From Arboricoccus pini (GTDB taxonomy: Bacteria; Pseudomonadota; Alphaproteobacteria; Geminicoccales; Geminicoccaceae): a DNA stretch of 64,000 nt. Under the pieces are notes generated by a model, which saw only the letters and a program-made list of their open reading frames with translations, did no database searches and was not told the origin of the DNA. The DNA is taken from positions 1-64,000 of the forward strand of contig NZ_FYEH01000013.1 of the NCBI RefSeq assembly GCF_900187945.1. Direction: 5' to 3'. How positions within the stretch are numbered: position 1 is the first letter of the stretch; every line of letters starts with the position of its first letter. Shown piece after piece: positions 34,223 through 43,858 of this stretch. The position numbers were made by a program, and so were the translations under genes.

Positions 34223-34918
34223 ATGTCCCAAACGATCGCCTCCTGGCCCTATGCGTGGCCCTATGATGGCAGTCTCGATCCCGCCAACACAGCTTTGATC
34301 GTCATCGACATGCAGACCGATTTTTGCGGCATTGGCGGTTATGTCGATCGCATGGGCTACGATCTGGCGCTCACCCGCGCGCCGATCGAGCCGATCAGGA
34401 CGCTGTTAGAAGCGATGCGGGCCCAGGGCTTCCACATCATTCATACCCGCGAGGGCCATCGACCGGACCTCTCGGATCTGCCGGCCAACAAACGCTGGCG
34501 CTCGCGCCAGATCGGTGCCGGCATCGGCGATCCTGGACCCTGCGGCAAGATCCTGGTGCGCGGCGAGCCCGGCTGGGAGATCATCGACGAGTTGAAACCG
34601 CTCCCTGGCGAGATCATCATCGACAAACCCGGCAAGGGCAGCTTTTGCGCGACCGACCTCGAGCTCATCCTGCGCACGAAGGGCATCTCTAATTTAGTCC
34701 TTACGGGCATTACGACCGATGTCTGCGTCTCGACGACGATGCGCGAGGCCAACGACCGGGGCTTTGAGTGCCTCATCCTCGAAGACTGCTGCGCTGCAAC
34801 CGATCCCGCCAATCACAAGGCGGCAATCAACATGGTGACCATGCAGGGCGGCGTCTTCGGTGCCGTCGCAACGAGCGGCATTCTCCTTGAAGCGCTCACC
34901 AGCCGAAAGGCAGCCTAG
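34223..34918 (+). CDS. Cysteine hydrolase, biuret hydrolase-like (isochorismatase fold)
   Basis: A 231-residue cysteine hydrolase. The triad is Asp29 (VIDMQTDFC), Lys138 (KPGKGSF) and Cys168 (TDVCVSTTM). Several stretches ([40 protein letters not shown]) strongly resemble rhizobial biuret hydrolase as I remember it; RutB-like ureidoacrylate hydrolases are the next relatives. The expected reaction splits biuret or a close ureide to allophanate and ammonia. It is divergent from one importer's binding protein and stands 169 bases before the genes of a second importer with two amidases. The substrate is inferred. Confidence 0.85.
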   Translation: MSQTIASWPYAWPYDGSLDPANTALIVIDMQTDFCGIGGYVDRMGYDLALTRAPIEPIRTLLEAMRAQGFHIIHTREGHRPDLSDLPANKRWRSRQIGAGIGDPGPCGKILVRGEPGWEIIDELKPLPGEIIIDKPGKGSFCATDLELILRTKGISNLVLTGITTDVCVSTTMREANDRGFECLILEDCCAATDPANHKAAINMVTMQGGVFGAVATSGILLEALTSRKAA

Positions 34919-35087
34919 GCAGGAAGATGGTCAAGGATTGCTCATCCGCCCCATTAAGATGAACGTCCTATGGGCAGACCCCACGAGGGTGCCGCGATCC
35001 TTCAACGAATGTTCAAGTTGGCATGGGCATTGCTACTCTGGCGGCACCCCGCCGTCCGCTTAAGGAAGTCCAGCCACGTCCACTTCG

Positions 35088-36098
35088 ATGATCGTGCTTC
35101 GACGGCTCGCCGAGGCGGTGCCCAGCCTTGTGGGCGTCGTAATCGTGACGTTCCTTCTTTCGCACGCCCTGCCAGGCGACCCCGCCGCCTATTTCGCTGG
35201 CCCCGCCGCCAACGCCGAATCGGTGGCGGAGGTACGCCGGACGCTCGGGCTCGATCGCAGCCTGCCGGTCCAGTTCGGTTATTATCTCTTGGATTTGGCA
35301 AAGGGTGATCTCGGGCACTCCTTGACGACGGGCCAGCCCGTAACGAGCGATCTGCTCCAACGCCTGCCGGCCTCAATGGAATTGACGCTGGCGGCTCTTA
35401 TCGTCGCCATCGCCGTCGCCTTGCCGCTCGGCATCGTCGCGGCCCTGCGGCCCAATTCACTGGCCGACCATTTCTGCCGGCTCACCGTCACGATCGGGGC
35501 GGCCTTCCCGACCTTCTTCGTGGGTCTGCTCCTGGTCTATCTGCTCTATTTCAAGCTCGGTCTCGTGCCGCAGCCTTTGGGGCGCCTGGACGAGATCTAT
35601 TTCACGCCTCCGCCTACGGTCACCGGCTTCTACCTGATCGACACGCTCCTGAACGGCGACGTTGACGCCTTTCGCGCGGCCCTGTCGCAATTGATCCTGC
35701 CGGCCGTCTCGCTGGCGCTTTTCGCCATGGCGCCGCTCGCCCGGATGACGCGGGCCGCAATGCTGACCGCCCTTGGCAGCGACTTCGTGCGCACCGCGCG
35801 CGCGAACGGGCTGCCGGCGCGCAAGGTTATCTTCACCTACGCGCTGCGGAGCGCCATGCTCTCCATCGTCAACGTTATGGGAATGGTCTTCTCCTTCCTC
35901 CTGGGCTCGAACGTCCTGATCGAGCAGGTCTTCGGCTGGCCCGGCATCGGCGCCTATGCGGTCAGCGCCGTGATCGCCTCCGACTACGCGGCCGTACAGG
36001 GCTTCGTCCTGATGATGGCCATCCTCTACGTGCTCCTCAATCTCGCGGTCGACCTCGCTGCCACGGCGATCGATCCCCGCGTGCGCTTCGAGAGCTGA
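35088..36098 (+). CDS. ABC importer permease, DppB type (second system)
   Basis: A 336-residue inner-membrane permease starting MIVLRRLAEAVPSLVGVVIV. HALPGDPAAYFAGP, the docking loop LGSDFVRTARANGLPARKVI and the end IEQVFGWPGIGAYAVSAVIA are DppB/GsiC signatures. A five-base gap separates it from the DppC-type gene. The order is permeases, two ATPases, amidase, binding protein and a second amidase, all on the plus strand and mostly overlapping. Confidence 0.93.
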   Translation: MIVLRRLAEAVPSLVGVVIVTFLLSHALPGDPAAYFAGPAANAESVAEVRRTLGLDRSLPVQFGYYLLDLAKGDLGHSLTTGQPVTSDLLQRLPASMELTLAALIVAIAVALPLGIVAALRPNSLADHFCRLTVTIGAAFPTFFVGLLLVYLLYFKLGLVPQPLGRLDEIYFTPPPTVTGFYLIDTLLNGDVDAFRAALSQLILPAVSLALFAMAPLARMTRAAMLTALGSDFVRTARANGLPARKVIFTYALRSAMLSIVNVMGMVFSFLLGSNVLIEQVFGWPGIGAYAVSAVIASDYAAVQGFVLMMAILYVLLNLAVDLAATAIDPRVRFES

Positions 36099-36102
36099 GC
36101 CG

Positions 36103-36954
36103 ATGGCCGTCTCGACGCTGATCCGCGACACGCGCTACGCCTTTGGACAGAATCCGCTGACCCTCATGGCAGCGATCCTCTTTGTCTTCCTCGTCGCCTG
36201 CGCCCTGCTTGGGCCCACCCTCGTCCCCTACGATCCGCTTGCCAGCGATGCCATGGCGAGGATGCAGCCGCCTTCGCTGGGTCATCCCTTCGGCACCGAT
36301 TCGCTCGGTCGCGACATGCTGAGCCGCACGATCGTGGCCACTCGCCTCGATCTCGGCATGGCCGTCTTCGCGGTTGCCCTCTCCTTCGTCGTCGGCACCG
36401 CGATGGGCGCGGTCGCGGGCTATCTGGGCGGCTGGATGGACAAGGTGATCGGCCGGATCTTCGATACCATCATGGCCTTTCCACTCTTCGTCCTCGCCAT
36501 GGGCATCGTCGCGGCGCTTGGCAACAGCGTCATCAACATCGTCATCGCGACGGCCGTCATCAATCTGCCTTTCTATGGCCGCTTCGCCCGTGCCGAAGTG
36601 AACGTCCGTCGCGACCTTGCCTTCATCGAGGCGGCGCGCATGGGCGGCAACGGGCCGATGAGCGTGATGGCCCGCCACATCGTGCCCAACATCCTCCCGC
36701 CCATGATGGTGCAGATCTCGCTCAACATGGGCTGGGCGATCCTGAACGCCGCCGGGCTTTCCTTCATCGGCCTGGGCGTCCGGCCGCCGGAGCCCGAATG
36801 GGGGATCATGGTCTCCGAGGGGGCCGCCTACATCTTCTCCGGCGAATGGTGGACGTTTGTCTTTCCCGGCATGGCGCTGGTCCTGGCGGTTTTTTGCTTC
36901 AACCTCCTGGGCGACGGGCTGCGCGACATGATCGATCCGAGGCGGCGCACATGA
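36103..36954 (+). CDS. ABC importer permease, DppC type (second system)
   Basis: A 283-residue permease with the DppC motif GHPFGTDSLGRDMLSRTIVA and the docking loop RRDLAFIEAARMGGNGPMSV. The C-terminal GLSFIGLGVRPPEPEWGIMV is diagnostic. The initiator lies 5 bases after the DppB stop, and the stop codon overlaps the ATPase start by four bases (ATGA), showing tight coupling. Confidence 0.93.
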   Translation: MAVSTLIRDTRYAFGQNPLTLMAAILFVFLVACALLGPTLVPYDPLASDAMARMQPPSLGHPFGTDSLGRDMLSRTIVATRLDLGMAVFAVALSFVVGTAMGAVAGYLGGWMDKVIGRIFDTIMAFPLFVLAMGIVAALGNSVINIVIATAVINLPFYGRFARAEVNVRRDLAFIEAARMGGNGPMSVMARHIVPNILPPMMVQISLNMGWAILNAAGLSFIGLGVRPPEPEWGIMVSEGAAYIFSGEWWTFVFPGMALVLAVFCFNLLGDGLRDMIDPRRRT

Positions 36955-37967
36955 AGGCCGGCCTCATGCGCGCTACCCACCCGGCCGAAGCCGCAGCGGC
37001 GCATGGCGTCCCGCTCCTTGAGGTCGACCGGCTGACGCTCGACTTCGCCACGCGCGGCGGCCGGGTCAAGGCCCTGGACCAGGTCGGCTTCACGCTGGAT
37101 CGCGGCCAGATCCTGGGGCTCGTCGGCGAGAGCGGCTCGGGCAAGTCCGTCACGGCCTTTGCCATCATGGACCTCTTGGACCAGGCAGCACGGATCGAGA
37201 CTGGCCAGATCCGCTTTACCGGCATCGACCTCCTGGCCAGGAAGCGCCGGGCGCTCAAGGAATTGCGCGGCCGGGAGATCGCCATGATCTTCCAGAGCCC
37301 ACGCACGGCCCTTCATCCGATCCGTAAGGTCGGCCACCAGATCGAGGACGTGCTGCGCGCCCACAGCTCGGTGCCGCCGGGCCTCCGCCGGCAAAAGGCG
37401 ATCGAGGCCCTGGAGCGGGTGCGCATCCCGGACCCGGCGCGGCGCTACGAGGCTTATCCCTTCGAGCTTTCGGGCGGCATGTGCCAGCGGGTCATGATCG
37501 CCATGGCGCTCTCGGCCGATCCCTCCCTCCTGATCGCCGACGAGCCCACCACCGGCCTCGATGTCACGACTCAGGCGGTCATCATGGATCTCATTCGCGA
37601 CCTCGTGCGCGAGAGCGGCATGTCCGTCCTCCTGATCACGCACGATCTGGCGATGGCCGGCGAATATTGCGATCGGATCGCCGTCATGCATGCGGGCCAC
37701 ATCGTCGAGACGGCTCCGGCCCATCTCCTCCTTCGCGAGCCCGCCCATCCCTATAGCGCCAAGCTGATCGCCGCCACGCCCGCCAAGGCTGCCAGCATCG
37801 AGGCGCTGGCCGCCATTCCGGGCAACCTGCCGGACCTGCGCCAGCCGCAGCCGCCCTGCCGCTTCAGCACCCGCTGCGAGCGCCATCGTCCCGACTGCGA
37901 CCAGCCTCCCTTGGACGCGGCCAGGCTGGGTCAGGATCATCTCGTGCTCTGCCGGCATCCCCTATGA
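36951..37967 (+). CDS. ABC importer ATPase, DppD type (second system)
   Basis: A 338-residue ATPase. Walker [10 protein letters not shown], signature [15 protein letters not shown], Walker [13 protein letters not shown] and the H-loop LLITHDLAM are all present, followed by the OppD/F C-terminal domain with cysteines ([14 protein letters not shown]). The ATG at 36951 overlaps the DppC stop; a longer open frame upstream is antisense to or within DppC and rejected. It works with the DppF-type partner that overlaps its end. Confidence 0.92.
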   Translation: MKAGLMRATHPAEAAAAHGVPLLEVDRLTLDFATRGGRVKALDQVGFTLDRGQILGLVGESGSGKSVTAFAIMDLLDQAARIETGQIRFTGIDLLARKRRALKELRGREIAMIFQSPRTALHPIRKVGHQIEDVLRAHSSVPPGLRRQKAIEALERVRIPDPARRYEAYPFELSGGMCQRVMIAMALSADPSLLIADEPTTGLDVTTQAVIMDLIRDLVRESGMSVLLITHDLAMAGEYCDRIAVMHAGHIVETAPAHLLLREPAHPYSAKLIAATPAKAASIEALAAIPGNLPDLRQPQPPCRFSTRCERHRPDCDQPPLDAARLGQDHLVLCRHPL

Positions 37968-38953
37968 GCGACGCCCCGCTCCTCTCGGCCCTGGGCCTGA
38001 CCAAGTTCTTCAAGGTCGGCGGTCGCGAAGGCGGCCTCCTGCACGCCGTCGATCATGTCGACCTTTCGATCGGCCGCGGCGAGAGCATCGGGCTGGTCGG
38101 CGAATCCGGTTGCGGCAAGTCGACCCTGGCACGTGTCCTGGCCCACCTCACGCCACCCTCCGCGGGCCAACTCCGCTTCGAGGGCGTCGATATCGGCCAG
38201 ATCCCCGAGCGGCGCTTCGCCAGCCGTCCCGAACGGGCGCGAATCCAGATGGTCTTCCAGGATCCGACCGAGAGCCTGAACCCGCATCTTACGGTGGAAG
38301 GCGCCATCCTGGATCCAATCCGCCGCCTGCTGCCGGGCATGAGCGCGGCCAATGCGGCAGCCCGTGTCGACGAGGTCCTGGACCTCGTGGGGCTGCCGCT
38401 CGCCTTCAAGCCGCGCTATCCGCACCAGCTCTCGGGCGGCCAGCGGGCCCGCGTCGGCATCGCCCGGGCGATCGCCGTCGAGCCCGCGCTCCTGATCCTG
38501 GACGAGCCGACCTCGGCCCTGGACGTCTCCGTGCAAGCCGTGATCCTCAAGCTCCTGGCCGATCTGAGGACGAGGCTCGGCATGAGCTATCTCTTCGTCA
38601 GCCACGATCTCAATGTCGTGCGCCTGCTCTGCCAGCGCGTCGTCGTCATGTATCTGGGCAAGGTGATCGAAAGCGGGCCCGTGGAGCGCATCTTCGCCCA
38701 CCCGCGCCATCCCTATACCCGGGCCCTGCTGGCAGCCGTGCCCGATCCGGCGCGGCGCGACACCCGGCCCCCGCGCCTGGCCGGCAGCCCGAGCAGCCCG
38801 GTTAATCCCGACCCCAGGGTCTGCCGCTTCTACGGGCGCTGTCCGATCGGCACGGAGCGCTGTGCCGAGGACATGCCGAATCTGCGACCGATCGGGGCCG
38901 AGCATCTGGTCGCCTGTCATTATGCCGAACAACAGAAAGGCCTTGCCGCATGA
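37964..38953 (+). CDS. ABC importer ATPase, DppF type (second system)
   Basis: A 329-residue ATPase with Walker A GESGCGKST, signature LSGGQRARVGIARAI, Walker B LLILDEPTSALD and a C-terminal domain with CRFYGRCPIGTERC. It overlaps DppD by four bases at the start and the amidase gene by four at the end. The pair is separate here, whereas the first importer in the window has both domains in one chain. Confidence 0.92.
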   Translation: MSDAPLLSALGLTKFFKVGGREGGLLHAVDHVDLSIGRGESIGLVGESGCGKSTLARVLAHLTPPSAGQLRFEGVDIGQIPERRFASRPERARIQMVFQDPTESLNPHLTVEGAILDPIRRLLPGMSAANAAARVDEVLDLVGLPLAFKPRYPHQLSGGQRARVGIARAIAVEPALLILDEPTSALDVSVQAVILKLLADLRTRLGMSYLFVSHDLNVVRLLCQRVVVMYLGKVIESGPVERIFAHPRHPYTRALLAAVPDPARRDTRPPRLAGSPSSPVNPDPRVCRFYGRCPIGTERCAEDMPNLRPIGAEHLVACHYAEQQKGLAA

Positions 38954-40413
38954 GCCTCGACGCGAACGCGATCTGCAGGATGGAGGCAACCGAGCTCAGT
39001 GCGCGCATCAAGGCCAAGGAACTCTCGGCCGTCGAGGTGACCGAGGCGGTGCTGGCGCGCATGGAAAAGCTCGAGCCCCATCTCCACGCCTTCTGCACGC
39101 CAACGCCCGAGGTCGCCCGCGCCGCCGCCCTGGATGTCGAGACCCGAATCATGGCCGGCCAACCGGTTGGGCCGCTGGCCGGCGTCCCGGTCGGCATCAA
39201 GGACCTCGTCTGCACCAAGGGGATCCGGACCGTCAGCGGCTCCAAGCTCTACGAGGACTTCATTCCCGAGGAGGATGATATCGTCGTCGAGCGGCTGAAG
39301 GCCGCCGATGCGGTCATCATCGGCAAGACCAACGTACCGGAGTTCGGCTATAGCGGCGTTGGCCACAACCCCGTCTTCGAGACGACGCGCAACCCCTGGA
39401 ACCTCGCCATGACGCCCGGCGGCTCGAGTGCCGGGTCGGGCGCTTCGGTCGCGACGGGGGTGGCGCCCTTCGCCATCGGCAGCGATGGCGGTGGCTCGGT
39501 GCGTATTCCCGCGGCCCATTCGGGCCTCTTTGGCATGAAGGCCTCGATGGGCCGTGTGCCGCTCTATCCCGGCTGTCGCGACGAGCGCTATCCGGGCGTC
39601 TCCAGCTGGGAATCGCTGGAACATATCGGGCCGATGAGCCGGACGGTGGCCGACAGTGCCGCCATGCTGGCGGTGATCGCCTCGGGCCCGGACCCGCGCG
39701 ATCGCCACACTTTGCCCGGCCCCGAGTTCGACTGGAACGCCGTGGCCAAGCCGCGCGCCCTGAAGGGCCTGCGCATCGCCTACAGCGCCGACTGGGGCTA
39801 TGCGGCCGTCGATCCCGAGGTCCGCCGCGTCGTCGGCGAGGCGGTCAAGGTCTTCGAGAGCGACCTTGGCTGCATCGTCGAGGAGGCGCACCCGGGCTGG
39901 GAGAACCCGGGTGCCGCCTTCTGGGCCCTGGTCGCCATGGAGAGCGACCTCAAGGGCATGCGCGCCATGATCAAAGGACGCGAGCACGAAGTCTCGCCGC
40001 ACCTGGTCGCCATGCTGGAGCGTCCCTGGACGGCGGAGGAATTCACCGACGCCAACATCGCGAGGAAGGCGCTTTGCAACAAGATGTGGCGCTTCATGCA
40101 GCGCTACGACCTGCTGCTGACACCGACCTTGGCGGTCCCGCCCTTCCCCATACACATGCAGGGCCCCGAGAAGATCGAGGGCCGGATCGTCAATCCGGCG
40201 GACTGGCTCTGCTTCACCTTCCCAGTCAACATGACGGGCCAACCAGCCGCCAGCATCCCCGCCGGCTTCACCGCGGACGGTCTGCCGGTCGGCCTGCAGA
40301 TCATCGGTCGCCACCTGGACGATCCGCTCGTTCTTCAGGCCTCTGCCGCCTTCGAGGCCGCTCACCCCTGGAAGCATGTCTGGCCCGGCCTTTTGGCCGA
40401 GCTCGGCCTCTAG
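38950..40413 (+). CDS. Amidase signature family protein
   Basis: A 487-residue amidase with the Ser-cisSer-Lys triad: lysine in GVPVGIKDLVC, the cis-serine and nucleophile in TPGGSSAGSGASVA and GSDGGGSVRIPAA. The length fits general amidases (AtzE/GatA-like). It overlaps the DppF gene by four bases, so it is translated with the importer and probably cleaves an amide bond in the imported compound. No GatB/C or AtzG partner is nearby, which argues against tRNA amidotransferase or a bona fide AtzE complex. Confidence 0.9.
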   Translation: MSLDANAICRMEATELSARIKAKELSAVEVTEAVLARMEKLEPHLHAFCTPTPEVARAAALDVETRIMAGQPVGPLAGVPVGIKDLVCTKGIRTVSGSKLYEDFIPEEDDIVVERLKAADAVIIGKTNVPEFGYSGVGHNPVFETTRNPWNLAMTPGGSSAGSGASVATGVAPFAIGSDGGGSVRIPAAHSGLFGMKASMGRVPLYPGCRDERYPGVSSWESLEHIGPMSRTVADSAAMLAVIASGPDPRDRHTLPGPEFDWNAVAKPRALKGLRIAYSADWGYAAVDPEVRRVVGEAVKVFESDLGCIVEEAHPGWENPGAAFWALVAMESDLKGMRAMIKGREHEVSPHLVAMLERPWTAEEFTDANIARKALCNKMWRFMQRYDLLLTPTLAVPPFPIHMQGPEKIEGRIVNPADWLCFTFPVNMTGQPAASIPAGFTADGLPVGLQIIGRHLDDPLVLQASAAFEAAHPWKHVWPGLLAELGL

Positions 40414-40452
40414 TCTTTCGCCCCCGCCCTTTGACCTTTTGGAATTTCGCGC

Positions 40453-42060
40453 ATGCTCCCTCTCTCGCGTCGTGTCGCCATGGGGCTCCTGGGCTCCGCG
40501 GCGCTGCTGCCGGCCGTCAGCGCCAAGGCCGCCACACCCAAGAACGTCCTGATCGTTGTCGGCGAGCAGGGACCGAACTCGCTAGATACCATGCTGGCGG
40601 CCGCGAACGATTATACCCGCATGGTCGACTGGCAGATCTATGACCGGCTGGTGTCGCATGGCACCAAGCAGTTGCCGAACGGCGCGATTGGCTACGACAA
40701 AGACGTCATCAAGCCCGAACTCGCGACCAGCTGGGAGGTCAGCGAGGACGGCAAGACGATGATCTTCCATCTCAGGCAGGACGCCACCTTCCACGACGGC
40801 ACCCCGGTCACTGCCGATGACGTCAAATATTCCTTCGACCGCGCCGTCTCGGTGGGTGGCTTTCCGACGATCCAGATGGCGGCCGGTGCCCTGACCAAGC
40901 CTGAGCAGTTCTCGGTGGTCGACAAATATACCTTCAAGATCACCTTCGATGTGCCGAACAAGCTGACCCTGCCGGACCTGGCCGTGCCGGTTCCGGTCAT
41001 CGTCAACTCCAAGCTCGCCAAGGCGCATGCAACCGAGAAGGATCCCTGGGCGCTGGAATGGACCCAGCGCAACGATGCGGGCGGCGGTGCTTTCAAGGTG
41101 CAGAGCTGGAAACCCGGCGACCAGCTCGTCTTTGCCCGCTTCGATGATTGGAAATCCGGCCCAAAGCCGCAATTCGAGCGCGTCGTCTACCGTCAGGTGG
41201 CATCGCCCGGCACGCGCCGGGCCCTTCTCGAGAAGGGCGACGTCGACATCTCGGTGGGCCTGCCGCCCAAGGATTATGCCGAGCTTGCCAAGGCGGGCAA
41301 GCTCAAGGTCATCGGCACGCCCATCCAAAACGACCTCTTGTTCTTGGACATGAACGTCAAGCTGAAGCCCTTCGACAACCCGAAGGTGCGCGAGGCGATC
41401 GCCTACGCGATCCCCTATCAGCAGATCATGGACGCCGCCCTCTATAACCGGGGTGTCGCCATGTTCGGCGGCGATCCGGCCCAGCCCTTCGATGGCAGCT
41501 GGCCGCAGCCCTCGAAATTCAGCTACGACCCGGACAAGGCCAAGAAACTTCTGGCCGAGGCAGGCTATCCGGACGGGTTCTCGACCACGCTCTCCTACGA
41601 CCTCAGCCAGGCGACGACGCGCGAGCCCATCGCGATCCTGGTGCAGGAGGCGCTCCTCAAGATCGGCGTCAAGCTCGAGCTCGAGAAGGTGCCGGGTGCC
41701 AGCTGGTTCGCCAAGATGGGTGAGAAATCGATGCCCTTCGTCATCGGCGAATTCTATGGATGGCTGGATACGCCCGAATATTTCTTTTTTTGGACGTTCG
41801 ACGGCAAGAACAACTCCGTCTTCAACACAGCCAACTATCAAAATCCGGAGTTGGACGCGCTCATCGACAAGGCGCGCTACGAGAAGGACCAGGCGGCCTA
41901 TACGGGCCAGATCAAGCAAATGACCGAGATCGTCATGAAGGACATTCCCCGCATTCCGCTGGCCAGACTCTTCTATGACGTAGCGATGCAGTCAAACATC
42001 GCCAACTATGTCTATTGGTTCCACACCCAAATGGATTTTCGCACCCTCGGCAAGAATTGA
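40453..42060 (+). CDS. ABC substrate-binding protein, family 5 (second system)
   Basis: A 535-residue solute-binding protein. The N terminus LSRRVAMGLLGSAALLPAVS with AKAA cleavage region is a signal with a twin arginine. LATSWEVSEDGKTMIFHLRQ, then DATFHDGTPVTADDVKYSFD and KVREAIAYAIPYQQI are SBP_bac_5 signatures. It is placed between the two amidase genes and completes the second importer. Its ligand is unknown; the amidases and the biuret-hydrolase-like neighbour point to an amide- or ureide-bearing solute. Confidence 0.92.
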   Translation: MLPLSRRVAMGLLGSAALLPAVSAKAATPKNVLIVVGEQGPNSLDTMLAAANDYTRMVDWQIYDRLVSHGTKQLPNGAIGYDKDVIKPELATSWEVSEDGKTMIFHLRQDATFHDGTPVTADDVKYSFDRAVSVGGFPTIQMAAGALTKPEQFSVVDKYTFKITFDVPNKLTLPDLAVPVPVIVNSKLAKAHATEKDPWALEWTQRNDAGGGAFKVQSWKPGDQLVFARFDDWKSGPKPQFERVVYRQVASPGTRRALLEKGDVDISVGLPPKDYAELAKAGKLKVIGTPIQNDLLFLDMNVKLKPFDNPKVREAIAYAIPYQQIMDAALYNRGVAMFGGDPAQPFDGSWPQPSKFSYDPDKAKKLLAEAGYPDGFSTTLSYDLSQATTREPIAILVQEALLKIGVKLELEKVPGASWFAKMGEKSMPFVIGEFYGWLDTPEYFFFWTFDGKNNSVFNTANYQNPELDALIDKARYEKDQAAYTGQIKQMTEIVMKDIPRIPLARLFYDVAMQSNIANYVYWFHTQMDFRTLGKN

Positions 42061-42066
42061 ACCGCC

Positions 42067-43245
42067 ATGTCGAACTATGAAGGCGCTTTCGTTCCCGGTT
42101 CCGACATCGTCATCGCGGGCGCAGCCGAAGGCCCCCTCAAGGGCCTGACTCTGGCGGTCAAGGACCTCTTCGACCTTGCGGGCCACGTGACCGGATGCGG
42201 CAATCCGGACTGGGCCAGAAGCCACACGCCCGCCCTTCGCCACGCGCGGGCCGTGCAGCTTCTTCTCGATGCCGGCGCCGAGGTCGTCGGCAAGACGATC
42301 ACTGACGAGATTTCGCTGGGTCTCCTAGGCCGTAATCAGTTTGAAGGCACGCCCTTGAACCCGAAGGCTCCCGACCGCGTGCCGGGTGGCTCCTCCTCGG
42401 GCTCGGCCTCGGCTGTGGCGAGCGGCAAGGCCGATATTGCTCTTGGCACCGACAGCGGCGGCTCGGTCAGGACACCCGCCAGCTTCACGGGCATCTACGG
42501 CCTTCGCCCGACGCTTGGGCGCATCCCCATCGAGGGGATGATGGTGCAGTCGCCGAGCTTCGATACGGTAGGCTTTTTTTGCAGGCACGCCGATCTTCTC
42601 CCCCTGTTGGGCGACCTGCTGCTCGATGTGGCAACGCGCGTCGAGGGCAAGGTGGAATCGGTTCTCGTCGCAACCGATGCCTTCGCGCTCGGTGAAGGAC
42701 CGATCGCCGCCTCGGCACCGCTTCTCACGACGAGGCTGGATCGGCTAGGCTTACCGTGGCGCGAAATATCGCTGGCCGAGGGACGGCTTGCCACCTGGGT
42801 CGAGAGCCAACGGCTTTTGCAGATGGCCGAGTTCGGCGCCACCTTCGCCCCCTGGGTCGATCGCTGCGTGCCGCGCTTCTCGATCGAGGTCGGCCGCTCG
42901 CTGACGATGGCCTCCCTCCTCGACCAGAACCGCCTGCCGGCGGCACGGGCCGTGCGCGCGGAGGTCAAGGCGCGCCTTGACACCCTTTTGGAGGGTCGGC
43001 ACCTGATCTGCATCCCGACCACCCCCATCTTGCCGCCGCCACGCGATGACGGCCTGGCCGACATGCGCCGCGCGGTGGATCGCATCACCGAAATGACCTC
43101 GATCGCCGGCCTGACCGGCCTGCCGCAGATCAACCTGCCTCTGGGCGAGGCAGGCGGCATCCCCTTCGGCCTCTCCCTCATCGGCTGGCGCGGCGGCGAC
43201 GAGGTGCTGCTCGACATGGCGAGGCGATTGGAGGCGGCGGCCTAG
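42067..43245 (+). CDS. Short amidase signature family protein (AMI1-like)
   Basis: A 392-residue amidase, shorter than the 487-residue one upstream. The triad is visible as lysine in TLAVKDLFD, and the two serines in VPGGSSSGSASAVA and GTDSGGSVRTPAS. The compact form resembles the AMI1/indole-3-acetamide hydrolase-like branch and some allophanate-hydrolase-type amidase domains, but no AtzF C-terminal domain is present. It starts 6 bases after the binding-protein gene and is the last plus-strand gene of the import locus. The precise substrate is unknown. Confidence 0.87.
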   Translation: MSNYEGAFVPGSDIVIAGAAEGPLKGLTLAVKDLFDLAGHVTGCGNPDWARSHTPALRHARAVQLLLDAGAEVVGKTITDEISLGLLGRNQFEGTPLNPKAPDRVPGGSSSGSASAVASGKADIALGTDSGGSVRTPASFTGIYGLRPTLGRIPIEGMMVQSPSFDTVGFFCRHADLLPLLGDLLLDVATRVEGKVESVLVATDAFALGEGPIAASAPLLTTRLDRLGLPWREISLAEGRLATWVESQRLLQMAEFGATFAPWVDRCVPRFSIEVGRSLTMASLLDQNRLPAARAVRAEVKARLDTLLEGRHLICIPTTPILPPPRDDGLADMRRAVDRITEMTSIAGLTGLPQINLPLGEAGGIPFGLSLIGWRGGDEVLLDMARRLEAAA

Positions 43246-43285
43246 GCACGCCGGGTTGCATCGTCCTGGCGCGCTTTGCACCGGA

Positions 43286-43669
43286 TCACCGCGCAGCCAC
43301 TTGATGGCTTACATGCGCGCTGACGATGCGCCAGCCCTCGGGCAGGCGAACCCAGGTCTGGCTTTGGCGGCCATGCAGCTCGGCGCCCCCGCGGCGAAAT
43401 TCAGTATTCACGACCGCCATGTCGCGGCCGAACGTGGTGATTCGGGTCCCCTCCAGAATGCGCGTGGCGTTACCCCAATTGACGGCGCGACGATACTCAC
43501 GGATCGCCTGGATGCCGTGCAGGACCTCGGCCACGCCATAGCGCAGCGTCCGCGGATCGTCCCAGAACATGTGATCCAGGACCTCGACGTCGTTCGCGAC
43601 CAAAGCCTGCTCATAGCGGGCGAACAAAGCTTCGATTTCGGCGACGACGTCAGGCCGATTGATCTCCAT
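43286..43669 (-). CDS. HpxZ/AtzH-like protein (DUF3225, NTF2-like fold)
   Basis: A 127-residue protein with the pattern MEINRPDVVAEIEALFARYE, then FWDDPRTLRYGVAEVLHG, FGRDMAVVNTEFRR and GRQSQTWVRLPEGWRIVSAHVS. This matches the DUF3225 family, called HpxZ in oxalurate catabolism and AtzH in cyanuric-acid catabolism, where AtzH decarboxylates 1,3-dicarboxyurea. A perfect aaaggaggg site precedes ATG 43669. It is convergent with the amidase gene. Its presence supports a ureide or carboxyurea role for the neighbourhood. Confidence 0.85.
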   Translation of the reverse strand: MEINRPDVVAEIEALFARYEQALVANDVEVLDHMFWDDPRTLRYGVAEVLHGIQAIREYRRAVNWGNATRILEGTRITTFGRDMAVVNTEFRRGGAELHGRQSQTWVRLPEGWRIVSAHVSHQVAAR

Positions 43670-43858
43670 GTGTTCCCTCCTTTTGGCATTCGCGGGCGGG
43701 GCAAGCAAAAAGCTTGCGACGATCGCGCTTCCAAAAGGCTTCCTTGACTGGCTAGAGGCCCGTGGCGGCATCGACGCCCTGCATCGTCGGTCAGGTGGCC
43801 GCCGCTCGTGCCGCAACCTCCTCCGCCACGGCGGACGGATTGTCCGATGCATCGGCTT

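Noticed and set aside
38950-40413. Reading the amidase as GatA of a tRNA amidotransferase or as AtzE
   Set aside because: There is no GatB, GatC or AtzG partner, and the gene is coupled to an ABC importer, so a catabolic amidase is more likely.
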